In this document: positions 41,308 to 50,678 of the stretch, piece by piece | How positions within the stretch are numbered: the stretch's first letter is position 1 | How the letters are laid out: every line of letters begins with the position of its first letter | Assembly: GCF_014638005.1 (NCBI RefSeq) | Contig: NZ_BMFG01000007.1 | Span: forward strand, 1 to 64,000 | DNA: 64,000 bases | Direction of reading: 5' to 3' | Source: Flavobacterium orientale | Lineage (GTDB): Bacteria; Bacteroidota; Bacteroidia; Flavobacteriales; Flavobacteriaceae | Program-made: the position numbers and the translations under genes | Notes under the pieces: generated by a model | The model's input: the letters and a program-made list of their open reading frames with translations, nothing else | The model's database searches: none | Told to the model about the DNA's origin: nothing

Positions 41308-42729
41308 ATGAAAAATAAAACTAGCACCAACTATTACTTTGTAACTCAAATACTCATAGCTTTTTTGCTTGTTTTTTCGAGTTGCGAAAGAGATATATCA
41401 GAAGATGCTGTAGAAGCAACTTACCCAAGAATTGCGGACATCTTTACAGATAATTTTGTTGGCATGGGAGCTGACTTTATAAAATTTTATGAAGGTTCCA
41501 ATTTTGAAAGCTTTACTATAGACAGAACCCAAGGTTACCAAAGTAATACTTCCATAAAAATAAACGTTCCCAATGCATCAAATCCCAACGGGAATTATGC
41601 CGGAGGTATTTTTATGATTGATGGAGTTGGTAGAAACTTAACAGGTTTTAATGCTTTGACTCTTTGGGTTAAAGCTTCTAGAGGTGTTACAATAGACCAA
41701 ATAGGATTTGGAGAAGATTTTGGAGAAAATAAATACATGGCAACTCTTTTAAATGTAGATGTTGATACTGGTTGGTCAAAAGTGATTATTCCTTTTCCTG
41801 ACCCTTCAAAATTAACTAACGAAAGAGGTGTATTCAGATATGCACTTGGAACTCAAGGAACTTCAGGTGAAGCCTACTCCTTATGGATTGACGAAATAAA
41901 ATTCGAAAAAATAGAAACCATTTTACAGATGCAAAGTTCAATTGAAGCCGGAAACAATACTGAAATAAATACTTATCAAGGCACAACAAATCAAGTTAGA
42001 GGTATGCAAACCGTTTTTAATATGCCTAATGCTACTAATTTAGTCGTAATGTGTTCACCAAGTTATTTTGAATTTGTTTCCTCTAATCCTTCTATTGCTA
42101 CTGTTAATTCAACAGGATCTATAAGCACATTAAATCAAGGAATAGCTGTTATTACTGCTTCATTTAATGGAAATGAAACAGTGGGTAGTGTAACCATTAA
42201 CAGTCTTGGTGCTTTTTCATTTGCACCAACTCCCACAAGACCTAGCAGTCAAGTCATATCGATTTTTTCAAATGCCTATCCCAACGTTCCGGTTAATTAT
42301 TTTAATGGTTATTGGGCACCATGGCAGACAACACTTTCAGCTGATTTTACCGTTAATAATGATAATATTTTACACTATACAATTTTTAACTTTGTTGGAA
42401 TAGAATTTAGTAACCCTACGGTTAATGCCACTAACATGACTCATTTTCATGCTGATTTTTATTTTCCAGGCCCGATTGCTCCGGGTAGAGAATTAAGAAT
42501 AATTATTGTTGATTTTGGTGCAAATGGCGTGTTTGGTGGAGGAGACGATACTAGACATTCAACAACTTTTTTAGCTCCAACGCTTGTTTCACAAAATTGG
42601 GTATCCATTGACATCCCTTTTTCAGCAATGCCTAACTTGCAAAGTAGATCAAATTTAGCACAAATTATTTTTGAAGGTGGTGATAACTCTTCATTATATG
42701 TGGATAACATATATTTCTACAACAACTAA
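41308..42729 (+). CDS. Surface lipoprotein, putative glucan-binding (paralogue 1)
   Basis: A 473-residue lipoprotein with lipobox FSSC (Cys26) followed by ERDISEDA, an acidic stretch like surface-export signals of Bacteroidota. Residues about 38-200 are a beta-sandwich with GGIFMIDGVGRNLTGFNALTLWVKAS and YSLWIDEIKFEK; about 210-300 an Ig-like (BIG2-like) domain with SIATVNSTGSISTLNQGIAVITASF; about 316-473 the domain shared with the proteins at 35861 and 42749 (VISIFSNAY ... MTHFHADFYF ... VDNIYFYNN). There is no catalytic motif. It probably acts as a surface glycan-binding protein in place of SusD. 31 bp after the fusion gene. Confidence 0.8.
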   Translation: MKNKTSTNYYFVTQILIAFLLVFSSCERDISEDAVEATYPRIADIFTDNFVGMGADFIKFYEGSNFESFTIDRTQGYQSNTSIKINVPNASNPNGNYAGGIFMIDGVGRNLTGFNALTLWVKASRGVTIDQIGFGEDFGENKYMATLLNVDVDTGWSKVIIPFPDPSKLTNERGVFRYALGTQGTSGEAYSLWIDEIKFEKIETILQMQSSIEAGNNTEINTYQGTTNQVRGMQTVFNMPNATNLVVMCSPSYFEFVSSNPSIATVNSTGSISTLNQGIAVITASFNGNETVGSVTINSLGAFSFAPTPTRPSSQVISIFSNAYPNVPVNYFNGYWAPWQTTLSADFTVNNDNILHYTIFNFVGIEFSNPTVNATNMTHFHADFYFPGPIAPGRELRIIIVDFGANGVFGGGDDTRHSTTFLAPTLVSQNWVSIDIPFSAMPNLQSRSNLAQIIFEGGDNSSLYVDNIYFYNN

Positions 42730-42748
42730 CTTTTAAAAACATTTAATT

Positions 42749-44245
42749 ATGAAAAATATAATAAATAAAAATTTAAAATTTTTCAGTTTGATGGCATTTA
42801 CTTTTACGCTCTTTTTTGTTGGATGTGAAAGAGAGATTTCTGATGATGCTGTTCTTGCAACTTATTCCAATACGGCTGATATATTTACAGATGCTCCTAT
42901 AGGACTTACCGATGCTTTTTTTGAATCTTTTGACCCGGCCTCTGGTGCAAATCCTTTCGGATTTGGTGTAGATAATAATGTTGCCTATGTAGGTCGTTCA
43001 TCAATCAGAATTGATGTCCCCGCCCCTAATGATCCCGAAGGCGGTTATATTGGAGGAATTTTTAGAGATAGAGGTGTTGGAAGAAATCTCACAGGATTTG
43101 ATGCCTTAACATTCTGGGCAAAAGCCTCTACAACAGCATCTTTTGGAACAGTAGGTTTTGGTGTAGATTTTGAAGAAAGCAAATACGAAACTTCTGTGTC
43201 AAATTTACAACTTTCTACCGGTTGGAAAAAGTACGTTATTCCTATACCTGATCCCTCAAAACTGAACAAAGAAAGAGGACTGTTTATTTTTGCAGCCGGA
43301 ACTGAAAGCACAAACGGTCAAGGCTATACCATTTGGATAGATGAATTGCGTTTTGAAAAGTTAGGCAACAACAACCTTTTATATCCTTACATGCTCGATG
43401 GTCAAGACCTTACCGTGTCAGGATTTATAGGATCCAATCAAGTTTTAGGTAATTTGGGAGCAGTATTCAACCTGTCAAACGGGCAAAATATTTCTGTTAA
43501 TGCAGCACCTTCCTATTTTAACTTCAATTCTTCAAATCCTGCTGTAACGAGTCCTTTTGAATTAAATAATTTTGGCCAAATGACCACTCAAATTATTGGG
43601 TCCTCAGGTACAGCTTTAGTTACTGCTCAACTAGGAAATGATTTAGCTCAAGGCTCTCTAACTATCAATGCCGCAGGAGAATTCCCTCATGCACCAGTTC
43701 CAACAAGAAATCAGGCAACTGTAATATCACTTTTTAGCGATGCTTATAACAATGTTCCTGTAAGACATTATAATGGTTTCTTTCAGGGATCAAATACGCA
43801 AGGTGGTGCCGGTAATGATCCCAATAATGTAGATATCCAAGCACCTTTCCTAAATGGAACTATTGATAATATTATTCATTACACACAATTGGATTTTGTC
43901 AGCATAGGTATGTATGAAACTGTACCAACAGTAAATATTAGTGGTATGACTCATTTACATGTTGACATAAATGTCAGACAAGCTGTAACAGCCGGTAATT
44001 TTATTAGAATTGAACTTCATAGCAGCCTTGCTAATGGACCAACAACATCTTCCGGTTCTTTTGTAATTAATGCTGCTACTTTAACCAATGTTGATTCAAA
44101 CGGATGGGCAAGTATTGATATTCCAATTTCAAGTTTCCCGGGTTTTAATGATGCTACCAATCTTGGACAGTTGTTTTTTGTATCCGGAAATCCAGGCGGT
44201 ATCTTCAATATTTGGGTAGACAACGTATACTTTTATGCTCAATAA
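42749..44245 (+). CDS. Surface lipoprotein, putative glucan-binding (paralogue 2)
   Basis: A 498-residue lipoprotein (lipobox FVGC, Cys26, then EREISDDA) with the same domain order as the preceding gene: beta-sandwich (about 38-210; GGIFRDRGVGRNLTGFDALTFWAKAS), Ig-like domain (about 215-310), and the shared C-terminal domain (325-498; VISLFSDAY ... MTHLHVDINV ... VDNVYFYAQ). The two are clearly a tandem duplication that has diverged, mostly in loops of the C-terminal domain. This suggests binding of two related glucan forms. 19 bp spacing indicates co-transcription. Confidence 0.8.
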   Translation: MKNIINKNLKFFSLMAFTFTLFFVGCEREISDDAVLATYSNTADIFTDAPIGLTDAFFESFDPASGANPFGFGVDNNVAYVGRSSIRIDVPAPNDPEGGYIGGIFRDRGVGRNLTGFDALTFWAKASTTASFGTVGFGVDFEESKYETSVSNLQLSTGWKKYVIPIPDPSKLNKERGLFIFAAGTESTNGQGYTIWIDELRFEKLGNNNLLYPYMLDGQDLTVSGFIGSNQVLGNLGAVFNLSNGQNISVNAAPSYFNFNSSNPAVTSPFELNNFGQMTTQIIGSSGTALVTAQLGNDLAQGSLTINAAGEFPHAPVPTRNQATVISLFSDAYNNVPVRHYNGFFQGSNTQGGAGNDPNNVDIQAPFLNGTIDNIIHYTQLDFVSIGMYETVPTVNISGMTHLHVDINVRQAVTAGNFIRIELHSSLANGPTTSSGSFVINAATLTNVDSNGWASIDIPISSFPGFNDATNLGQLFFVSGNPGGIFNIWVDNVYFYAQ

Positions 44246-44270
44246 TTAGTAAAAATTTTAATATAGAAAA

Positions 44271-45104
44271 ATGAAAAATATAAATTATAAAATAAGTGTA
44301 TTATCCCTTGCTTTTATAGGGTTAATCATCAGTACCTATTCTTGTGATCAAAATGAAACGCAAACTGTAGTCACTAAATTCAATTTGGTTATGGAAGATA
44401 ATTTTGATGTTGATGGTGCACCAAATCCATCAATATGGACATATGATATTGGAAGAGGCTCGCAAAACGATGGTTGGGGAAATAATGAATTACAATTTTA
44501 TACCGATAGACCTGAAAACGTAGTCGTACAAAATGGCTATTTGATAATCACAGCCAAACAAGAAGCCTTTGGTGGTGCAAGTTATACCTCTGCTCGATTG
44601 AAAACTCAAAATTTATTTGATCAAAAATATGGGCGTTTTGAAGCACGTATCAAGCTACCGCTAGGTCAAGGATTATGGCCTGCCTTTTGGATGTTGGGAA
44701 GTAATATTGATGTAGATGGCTGGCCACAATGTGGCGAAATTGACATCATGGAATACTTAGGAAATAGTCCTACTAAAATTTTAGGAACGCTTCACGGTCC
44801 GGGTTTTTCAGGAGCAGAAAGTATCGGTAAAACATATACTTTGCAAAATAGTCGATTTGATACTGAATTCCACGTGTTTGGAGTAGAATGGAGCGAAAAC
44901 CACATCAATTGGTATGTGGATGATGTTTTGTATAATCAAATCACCAGAAAACAAGTTGAAGACGAAGGCGGAGAATGGGTGTTTGATAATTCATTTTTCA
45001 TGATCTTAAATGTGGCTGTTGGCGGAAATTTACCAGGTAGTCCAAATAGTAATACAACATTTCCTCAAAGAATGCTTGTAGATTATGTTAGAGTTTATCA
45101 ATAA
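44271..45104 (+). CDS. GH16 endo-beta-1,3-glucanase (laminarinase) lipoprotein
   Basis: A 277-residue lipoprotein (Cys25 in STYSC). The GH16 fold covers about 38-277, with ELQFYTDRPENVVVQNG, YTSARLKTQNLFDQKYGRFEARI, and the catalytic motif GEIDIMEYLG: nucleophile Glu156, Asp158, acid/base Glu161. The extra residue in ExDxxE (bulged form) and the WPAFWMLG start are typical of bacterial laminarinases. It should cut internal beta-1,3 bonds at the cell surface or in the periplasm. It is between the binding lipoproteins and the PKD lipoprotein. Confidence 0.93.
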   Translation: MKNINYKISVLSLAFIGLIISTYSCDQNETQTVVTKFNLVMEDNFDVDGAPNPSIWTYDIGRGSQNDGWGNNELQFYTDRPENVVVQNGYLIITAKQEAFGGASYTSARLKTQNLFDQKYGRFEARIKLPLGQGLWPAFWMLGSNIDVDGWPQCGEIDIMEYLGNSPTKILGTLHGPGFSGAESIGKTYTLQNSRFDTEFHVFGVEWSENHINWYVDDVLYNQITRKQVEDEGGEWVFDNSFFMILNVAVGGNLPGSPNSNTTFPQRMLVDYVRVYQ

Positions 45105-45122
45105 AATTATAAATATAAAATC

Positions 45123-45890
45123 ATGAACAAATCAATAAAAATAGTTAGTTTATTATTCATTTTCATTAGTTTTCTAGCTTGTGACAATGATGATGACACC
45201 ATTGAAAACAACAAGTTAAGTGCCGGATATACCTATATAAGAGAAGCTTCGCCGGGAATGATCACGTTTATAAACACGTCTAGCAATGCAGAAAGCTATG
45301 AATGGGATTTTGGTGATGGAACAACTTCAATGTTTCAGAATCCGGTAAAAACATTTACGCAAACAGGCGAATATACTGTAACACTCACAGCAAAAAACAA
45401 TGCAACAGGAGCTGTAGATTCTTTTAGTAGTACCGTTTCTATATTTGTTTTTCAAGGTGGATTAGTAACCAATGGCGATTTTGAAAGTGGCACTGCTCCT
45501 TGGACCTTTGGTGTTGTTAATCCCATAAATCCATCACTTCTAGTATCTGAAAATGGAAACACCTATTTTTCCGTTAATGTTGCCGCAGCTGGTAATCCAT
45601 TCGATGTGAATCTATCACACAAAGGAATTGCTATGACTCAAGGAAAAACATATCGATTGACATTTGACGCTTGGTCAGACGTAAATAGAAGTATGGTTGT
45701 GGGAATAGGTTTAAGTGGTGATCCGTGGACCAATCAAGTTGTAACTCAAAACTTAACAACATCGGTTCAAACATTCAGTATTGATTTAGTAGCAAATTTT
45801 ACAAACAATAATTCAAGAGTAATTTTTGACTTAGGAGCGGCAATCGGTAGAGTTAATATTGATAATGTAACCCTGAACGAACTGCCTTAG
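45123..45890 (+). CDS. PKD-domain lipoprotein with carbohydrate-binding-like domain
   Basis: A 255-residue lipoprotein (Cys20 in FLAC, followed by DNDDD, a strong acidic surface-export signal). Residues about 33-115 are a PKD domain (YEWDFGDGTTSMFQNPVKTFTQTGEYTVTLTAKN); about 118-253 is a galactose-binding-like domain of CBM4/9 type (GDFESGTAPWTFG ... YRLTFDAWSDVNRSM ... VNIDNVTLNE). No catalytic residues. Probably a further surface glucan binder. 18 bp after the GH16 gene; followed by a 124-bp gap. Confidence 0.87.
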   Translation: MNKSIKIVSLLFIFISFLACDNDDDTIENNKLSAGYTYIREASPGMITFINTSSNAESYEWDFGDGTTSMFQNPVKTFTQTGEYTVTLTAKNNATGAVDSFSSTVSIFVFQGGLVTNGDFESGTAPWTFGVVNPINPSLLVSENGNTYFSVNVAAAGNPFDVNLSHKGIAMTQGKTYRLTFDAWSDVNRSMVVGIGLSGDPWTNQVVTQNLTTSVQTFSIDLVANFTNNNSRVIFDLGAAIGRVNIDNVTLNELP

Positions 45891-46014
45891 ACGCAATTTA
45901 TAATTTTATATAAGTACGTTTTCATTTTTAAAAACAATTACTTAAAAAATTCAACTTTACTATTTGTTTTAAAGCTGATTTAAATAAAAAACTAATTACA
46001 ATCGAACTGATTTT

Positions 46015-49000
46015 ATGCAATTAATTGAAATAAAAGGCGAAAAATATTATAAAATAGAAAACTCCGATGCCATGAGACCCTTTTTCATGAGTATCGTAAG
46101 TGATTCCAATCATTGGATGTTTATTTCCAGTAATGGAGGATTAACCGCCGGAAGAAAAAATGCAGAATTTGCCCTCTTCCCCTATTACACCGATGATAAA
46201 ATCACAGAATTTGCCGATATCACCGGAAGTAAATCGATTTTTCAAATTCAGTTGGAAGACACTACTTTAATTTGGGAACCCTTTTCCGAACGCTTCAATG
46301 ATAAATACAACATCAGTAGAAATTTATACAAGAATACGTACGGTAACAAAATCATATTTGAAGAAATTTTTCATGATTTGCAACTCACGTTTCGATACCA
46401 CTGGAATTCAAGCAACGCATTTGGCTTTGTGCGAACTTCTGAAATCATAAACAATTCAAACAAAAATTACAAAATTACACTGTTAGACGGAATTCAAAAT
46501 ATTCTTCCTCATGGTGTAGAAAGCGGTTTGCAAGCAACTACCAGTAATTTGGTAGATGCCTACAAACGCAGCGAATTAGAAGAAACTAGCGGACTAGGAA
46601 TTTTTGCACTGAGTGCAATCATCGTAGATAAAGCCGAACCAAGCGAAGCTCTCAAAGCCAACATCGCTTGGTCGTTGGGATTAGAAAATCCAACTTATTT
46701 ACTATCATCAAAACAAGTTGCAGCTTTCCGTAAAAATCAAAAACCAAAAGTCGAAACAGATGTAAAAGGTGAAAAAGGAGCTTATTTTGTTTCTACCGAT
46801 TTGAATTTAGAAAGTAATGCTTCTAAAAGTTGGAAAATCATCGCCAATGTCAACCAAAATCAAGCTCAAATAATCGAATTAGCTGAAACTATTTCTACCG
46901 ATAAAACACTCGAACAAAAAGTGGTTGATGATGTGAATCTTGGGACACAAAACCTCATTGCCTTGAATGCAACAGCGGACGGTTTGCAATTTACAGCCGA
47001 TTCCAGAAAAGATTCACGCTATTTTTCCAATGTTTTGTTCAACATCATGCGTGGCGGAATTTTTGATAACAATTATCAAATTGAAAAAAAAGATTTTACC
47101 TCCTATCTTTCCAAAGCCAATACACTTGTTTTCGAAAAACATGCTTCGTTTTTAAACAATCTTCCTGAAACATTTGATTATAAGTTCATTCAAGAATTTG
47201 CAAACCAAAGCGATGATGCCGATTTAATTCGTCTTTGCACGGAATATCTTCCGCTGAAATTCAGTCGAAGACACGGTGACCCGAGTCGTCCTTGGAACAA
47301 ATTTTCCATCAATACCCGAAGCGAAATTGACGGTTCAAAAATTTTAGATTACGAAGGAAACTGGCGTGACATCTTCCAAAACTGGGAAGCGTTAGCTTTT
47401 GCATTTCCTGATTTTATTGACGGAATGATTCATAAATTCTTGAACGCTTCTACTTTTGATGGCTATAATCCGTACCGTGTAACCAAAAGCGGTTTCGATT
47501 GGGAAGCTATTGAACCCGACAATCCTTGGTCATACATTGGTTATTGGGGCGATCATCAAATTATCTATTTATTGAAATTTTTAGAGTTTATCGAAAAATA
47601 CCAACCCGGAAAATTAAATTCTTATTTCGACAAAGATTGTTTTGTTTACGCTGCCGTTCCTTACATCATTAAATCCTATGAGGAAATAGTTCAAAACTCA
47701 AAAGATACCATTGCTTACAGCCATGAATGGGAAGCAAAAATCAACACAAGAAGAAATGCTATTGGTGCAGACGGAGCCTTGTTGCGAGATAATAATGACG
47801 AAATTTATCATGTTAATTTTATCGAAAAAATTCTGGCTACGGTATTGGCAAAAATGTCAAACTTTATTCCCGAAGCCGGTATTTGGATGAATACCCAACG
47901 TCCGGAATGGAACGATGCGAACAATGCGTTGGTTGGAAATGGTGTTTCTATGGTAACGCTCTATTACCTAAGAAGATTTTTGAAATTCTTTGAACAATTA
48001 TTGGAAAATTCTAACCAAGAAACCATCAAAATTTCAAATGAAATGGTTGAATTTTATCATGCAATCAGAGAAAATCTTTTGGCATTTCAACCACATCTAT
48101 CTTCTTCAATTGATAATGAAAATAGAAAAAAAATATTGGATGCTTTAGGAAATGCAGCTTCCGATTACCGTCATCAAATCTACAACAGTGGATTTTGGGG
48201 TAAAAAGAGAACGCATTCTATGGCTGGTTTAAAAACATTTACCAAAGTAAGTTTAGCTTTTATTGAGCATGCCATCAAAGCCAATCAACGACAAGACAAA
48301 TTATATCATGCGTATAATTTGATGTCACTTGAAAATAACGGTGTTTCCATTTCCTATTTAGCTGAAATGTTAGAAGGTCAAGTAGCCGTTTTAAGTTCCG
48401 GATTTTTAAACGGAAAAGAATCGCTAGACGTTTTGAATTCATTGCGTAACAGTTCACTTTATCGCAAAGACCAAGAAAGTTATATTTTATATCCAAATAA
48501 AGAATTACCTAAGTTTTTAGAAAAAAACAGCATTCCAAAAGAAAGAGTTGAATCTTCTGAATTGTTGAAAAAACTACTGCAACATCATAATTTTCAATTG
48601 ATCAATAAAGACATTAAAGGCGGCTATCATTTTAATGGAAATTTCCATAACGCCAACGATGTAAAAAATGCTTTGGAACAATTGGAAAAAGAAGAAAATT
48701 ATAAAGAATTGGTTCAAAAAGATTCAGAAACTGTTTTAAACATTTTTGAAGAAGTCTTTAATCATAAAGCTTTTACTGGTCGTTCCGGAACATTCTATGG
48801 TTATGAAGGTTTAGGTTCTATTTATTGGCACATGGTTTCAAAATTGCATGTAGCTGTTTCTGAAGTTTGCGAAGCAGCTATTGAAAACAACGAAAGTCAA
48901 GAAATTATTGATGCTTTAATCGCTCATCATTATGAAATTGGCGAAGGAATTGGTGTTCATAAATCTCCGGAGGTTTACGGAGCTTTTCCAACCGATCCGT

Positions 49001-49425
49001 ATTCGCACACACCCTTCAACAAAGGTGCACAACAACCGGGAATGACCGGTCAAGTAAAAGAAGACATCCTTGCAAGAATTAGCGAATTAGGCGTGAAAAT
49101 GAAAGATGGAAAATTACATTTCCAGCCTGCTTTACTACACAGAAAGGAATTTTTATCACACACTACTGAGGCGACTTTTATTTTGGAAAATGGCAATAAA
49201 AAAGTAATGAAGCTTGATGAAAATTCGCTGGCATTTAGTGTTTGTCAAGTGCCGATAATTTATAAAATTGACACCTCAAATGCTCTGACTGTTTTTTATA
49301 AAAACGGAACAACAGAAGTATTTCAAACTTTGGAATTAGATAAAAAAACCAGTGAAAAAATAGTCCACAGAACAGGTGACATTGAATCTGTATTCGTTTC
49401 ATTAACCGAAAATAATTTACGATAA
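46015..49425 (+). CDS. Putative beta-1,3-oligoglucan phosphorylase (GH94-related; GH149 or GH161 candidate)
   Basis: A 1,136-residue protein without a signal peptide, so cytoplasmic. An N-terminal beta-sandwich (about 1-290; SSNGGLTAGRKNAEFALFPYY) precedes an (alpha/alpha)6 barrel with RPEWNDANNALVGNG, where Asp634 corresponds to the catalytic acid of GH94-type phosphorylases, and a C-terminal part with GRSGTFYGYEGLGSIYWHM and PYSHTPFNKGAQQPGMTGQVKEDIL. Length and context (laminarin hydrolases, a symporter) fit GH149/GH161 enzymes, which release glucose 1-phosphate from beta-1,3-glucan oligosaccharides. The family is not proved by eye. Its stop overlaps the next start (TAATG). Confidence 0.75.
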   Translation: MQLIEIKGEKYYKIENSDAMRPFFMSIVSDSNHWMFISSNGGLTAGRKNAEFALFPYYTDDKITEFADITGSKSIFQIQLEDTTLIWEPFSERFNDKYNISRNLYKNTYGNKIIFEEIFHDLQLTFRYHWNSSNAFGFVRTSEIINNSNKNYKITLLDGIQNILPHGVESGLQATTSNLVDAYKRSELEETSGLGIFALSAIIVDKAEPSEALKANIAWSLGLENPTYLLSSKQVAAFRKNQKPKVETDVKGEKGAYFVSTDLNLESNASKSWKIIANVNQNQAQIIELAETISTDKTLEQKVVDDVNLGTQNLIALNATADGLQFTADSRKDSRYFSNVLFNIMRGGIFDNNYQIEKKDFTSYLSKANTLVFEKHASFLNNLPETFDYKFIQEFANQSDDADLIRLCTEYLPLKFSRRHGDPSRPWNKFSINTRSEIDGSKILDYEGNWRDIFQNWEALAFAFPDFIDGMIHKFLNASTFDGYNPYRVTKSGFDWEAIEPDNPWSYIGYWGDHQIIYLLKFLEFIEKYQPGKLNSYFDKDCFVYAAVPYIIKSYEEIVQNSKDTIAYSHEWEAKINTRRNAIGADGALLRDNNDEIYHVNFIEKILATVLAKMSNFIPEAGIWMNTQRPEWNDANNALVGNGVSMVTLYYLRRFLKFFEQLLENSNQETIKISNEMVEFYHAIRENLLAFQPHLSSSIDNENRKKILDALGNAASDYRHQIYNSGFWGKKRTHSMAGLKTFTKVSLAFIEHAIKANQRQDKLYHAYNLMSLENNGVSISYLAEMLEGQVAVLSSGFLNGKESLDVLNSLRNSSLYRKDQESYILYPNKELPKFLEKNSIPKERVESSELLKKLLQHHNFQLINKDIKGGYHFNGNFHNANDVKNALEQLEKEENYKELVQKDSETVLNIFEEVFNHKAFTGRSGTFYGYEGLGSIYWHMVSKLHVAVSEVCEAAIENNESQEIIDALIAHHYEIGEGIGVHKSPEVYGAFPTDPYSHTPFNKGAQQPGMTGQVKEDILARISELGVKMKDGKLHFQPALLHRKEFLSHTTEATFILENGNKKVMKLDENSLAFSVCQVPIIYKIDTSNALTVFYKNGTTEVFQTLELDKKTSEKIVHRTGDIESVFVSLTENNLR

Positions 49426-50675
49426 TGAAAAAGTTGATTTACATCATATTCCTCATGGTACTATCATGTAATCAAAAAGACAATAACAATTTAGTCTCAA
49501 AAGAAATTACGGCCCAAATGATTTTAGGAAATGAAAACTATCAAGCTATTTGTTACGGTGGATATCGCACAAATTCTCGCGAAATCCAGCCCACAGTAGC
49601 AGAAATAAAAGAAGATTTAAAAATACTATCCGCCATAAACATTAAATTTTTACGAACGTATAATGTGCATTATGAAGAAGTTTCAAATCTGTTGAAAGCT
49701 ATTACCGAATTAAAAAAAGATGATGAAAAGTTTGAAATGTATGTCATGCTTGGTGCTTGGATCGATTGCAAAAATGCGTGGACAAACTTGCCTCCTATTC
49801 ATCACGAAGAAAGTGATCGCAATGCCATTGAAATTGCAGAAGCCGTTCGATTAACCAATCAATATCCTGACATCATTAAAATTATTGCTGTGGGAAATGA
49901 AGCGATGGTAAAATGGGCAACCAGTTATTATGTAACGCCAAATATTATTTTAAAATGGGTGAATCATCTTCAGAATTTGAAGAAAGAAAACAAGTTACCG
50001 AAAGAAGTTTGGATTACAAGCTCCGACAATTTTGCTTCTTGGGGAGGTGGTGATAGCGAATATCATGTGGAAGAACTGAATCAACTATACAAAGCTGTTG
50101 ATTATATTTCTATGCACACGTACCCAATGCACGACACACATTACAATCCCGTTTTTTGGGGAATTAAAGAAAATGAACTACAGTTGTCTGACAAAGAAAA
50201 AATTGATGCCGCCATGCTTCGTTCAAGAGATTATGCTGTAAATCAATACAATAATGTTATGGCTTATATGAAGTCAATTGGTGTAGACAAACCCGTTCAT
50301 ATTGGCGAAACAGGTTGGGCAACGCAATCCAACGAACATTACGGCAATGATGGTGCAAAAGCCACTGACGAATACAAATCGGCTCAGTTTTATAATTTAA
50401 TGCGAGAATGGAGCAACAAAGAAAATATTTCTTGTTTCTATTTTGAAGCCTTTGACGAAAATTGGAAAGACAGTGCCAATCCACTAGGTTCAGAAAATCA
50501 TTTCGGACTAATTAATTTGCAAAACCAAGCCAAACATGCACTTTGGAATGAAGTGGATAAAGGAACTTTTAAAAATTTAACCCGAAACGGAAAACCAATT
50601 ACAAAAACCTATAATGGTGATGAAAAAGCATTATGGTTGGATGTAAAAATGCCTTCATCAATTTTAAAAAACTAA
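49425..50675 (+). CDS. GH17-like beta-1,3-glucanase lipoprotein
   Basis: A 416-residue lipoprotein (lipobox LSC, Cys15). A TIM barrel of clan GH-A with acid/base in IIAVGNEAMVKW (Glu159) and nucleophile in VHIGETGWAT (Glu295), the GH17 pattern. The segments FLRTYNVHY and VDYISMHTYPMHD agree. GH17 enzymes of marine flavobacteria cut beta-1,3-glucan chains, often as exo-enzymes. It is anchored at the surface or in the periplasm. A one-base overlap with the phosphorylase gene and 3 bp to the GH30 gene show tight operon structure. Confidence 0.87.
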   Translation: MKKLIYIIFLMVLSCNQKDNNNLVSKEITAQMILGNENYQAICYGGYRTNSREIQPTVAEIKEDLKILSAINIKFLRTYNVHYEEVSNLLKAITELKKDDEKFEMYVMLGAWIDCKNAWTNLPPIHHEESDRNAIEIAEAVRLTNQYPDIIKIIAVGNEAMVKWATSYYVTPNIILKWVNHLQNLKKENKLPKEVWITSSDNFASWGGGDSEYHVEELNQLYKAVDYISMHTYPMHDTHYNPVFWGIKENELQLSDKEKIDAAMLRSRDYAVNQYNNVMAYMKSIGVDKPVHIGETGWATQSNEHYGNDGAKATDEYKSAQFYNLMREWSNKENISCFYFEAFDENWKDSANPLGSENHFGLINLQNQAKHALWNEVDKGTFKNLTRNGKPITKTYNGDEKALWLDVKMPSSILKN

Positions 50676-50678
50676 GCA

